DNA of 5,747 bases, from positions 1 to 5,747 of the forward strand of contig JAQUZZ010000110.1 of NCBI GenBank assembly GCA_028691095.1, read 5' to 3'. Shown one piece after another: positions 5,479 through 5,747 of this stretch. The position numbers and the translations under genes were made by a program. Under the pieces are notes generated by a model. That model was given only the letters and a program-made list of their open reading frames with translations. It ran no database searches and had not been told where the DNA came from. The stretch comes from Alistipes sp. GTDB taxonomy: Bacteria > Bacteroidota > Bacteroidia > Bacteroidales > Rikenellaceae. Position 1 is the stretch's first letter. Each line of letters starts with the position of its first letter.

Positions 5479-5648
5479 TCTGCCTTTATAGAGCTTTCCA
5501 CCTGCAATTTAGCGGATCGACTCACACAGGACGATGCCCCCACGGGTATGCGACCTACAAGCAGGAATAGTGGTGCAAGATAGCAATTTTTTAGCAAATC
5601 TCCATCTTCGTGGCGGATTCCACCGACCTGCACCCTGCGACACCACTT

Positions 5649-5747
5649 CTACATCTCTTCCAAGGCAAAACGAATCGCCCGATTCAACTGTTGATTGAAA
5701 TCGAGGGTGGTACGCAACGCTTCGAGACATCGCTCGGTGAGCGCATC
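5649..5747 (-). CDS. C-terminal end of an unrecognised protein (cut at window edge)
   Basis: An open frame enters from the right edge and ends at TAG (5649-5651), giving the last 32 residues. They begin DALTERCLEALR and end NRAIRFALEEM and look like one or two amphipathic helices. The other two minus frames are worse: one hits TGA early, and the other gives an Arg/Ser/Cys-rich product. Codon choice resembles the neighbouring genes. The fragment is too short to assign a family. Confidence 0.6.
   Translation of the reverse strand, partial: DALTERCLEALRTTLDFNQQLNRAIRFALEEM

Larger units (their letters stand above)
5217..5648. other. Gene-poor region between the upstream gene and parA
   Basis: The 432 bp hold the 72-bp tandem repeat and candidate promoter (5223-5372) and the two tiny overlapping ORFs (5369-5478). 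The remaining stretch, about 5490-5648, shows no convincing coding frame, RNA gene or strong terminator. A short GGTGG/CCGCC foldback is formed by plus-strand GGCGG (5612-5616) and CCACC (5620-5624), about 25 bp after the upstream gene's stop, without a T-run directly after it. The reading frame here that runs from near the right edge to about 5509 looks like an out-of-frame shadow. Confidence 0.5.

Noticed and set aside
5572..5600. Promoter with TTTG and TATCTTGC on the minus strand
   Set aside because: The spacing of 12 nt is too short for the Bacteroidota consensus and the -7 box is imperfect.
5509..5730. 73-codon minus-strand open frame at the right end
   Set aside because: It overlaps the more plausible C-terminal frame ending at 5649 and gives an Arg/Ser/Cys-rich, out-of-frame-like product.

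Overview
This window looks like part of a Bacteroidota chromosome, most likely order Bacteroidales. Four things point there: a chromosomal ParA-ParB pair followed by a DUF5683-family envelope protein and an MltD-type lytic transglycosylase (an arrangement I associate with Bacteroidales), the absence of clear Shine-Dalgarno sequences before the starts, MnmE with a Bacteroidales-like N-terminus, and a DUF5683 tail closely resembling Bacteroides homologues. The coding DNA is moderately GC-rich, which would suit an Alistipes-like or Porphyromonadaceae-like genome, but the genus cannot be fixed from the sequence alone. The window carries no rRNA, tRNA, CRISPR array, transposase or phage gene that I can see.

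All recognisable genes lie on the minus strand. In transcription order they are: the 3' end of an unrecognised gene (5649-5747); a roughly 430-bp gene-poor stretch with two overlapping tiny ORFs and a tandem 72-bp repeat rich in competing hairpins (5223-5367); parA (4452-5216); parB (3568-4440); a DUF5683 protein with an internal duplication (2380-3507); mltD with a C-terminal LysM (881-2230); a 435-bp non-coding spacer filled by 2.5 copies of a 155-bp tandem repeat; and the 5' end of mnmE (1-445), cut by the window edge.

ParA and ParB (11 bp apart, surely co-transcribed) should segregate the chromosome origin. The next two genes encode exported envelope proteins: DUF5683 of unknown function, and a peptidoglycan-cleaving enzyme. 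MnmE is a tRNA wobble-uridine modification GTPase and is probably functionally unrelated.

The genes are mostly ordinary housekeeping genes. What deserves a second look is the non-coding DNA: the almost identical 155-bp repeat units whose oldest copy runs into a hairpin containing the mltD stop codon, and the duplicated 72-bp leader-like units before parA. The other notable point is the doubled DUF5683 domain. I found no evidence for a defence system, mobile element or other new multi-gene system.
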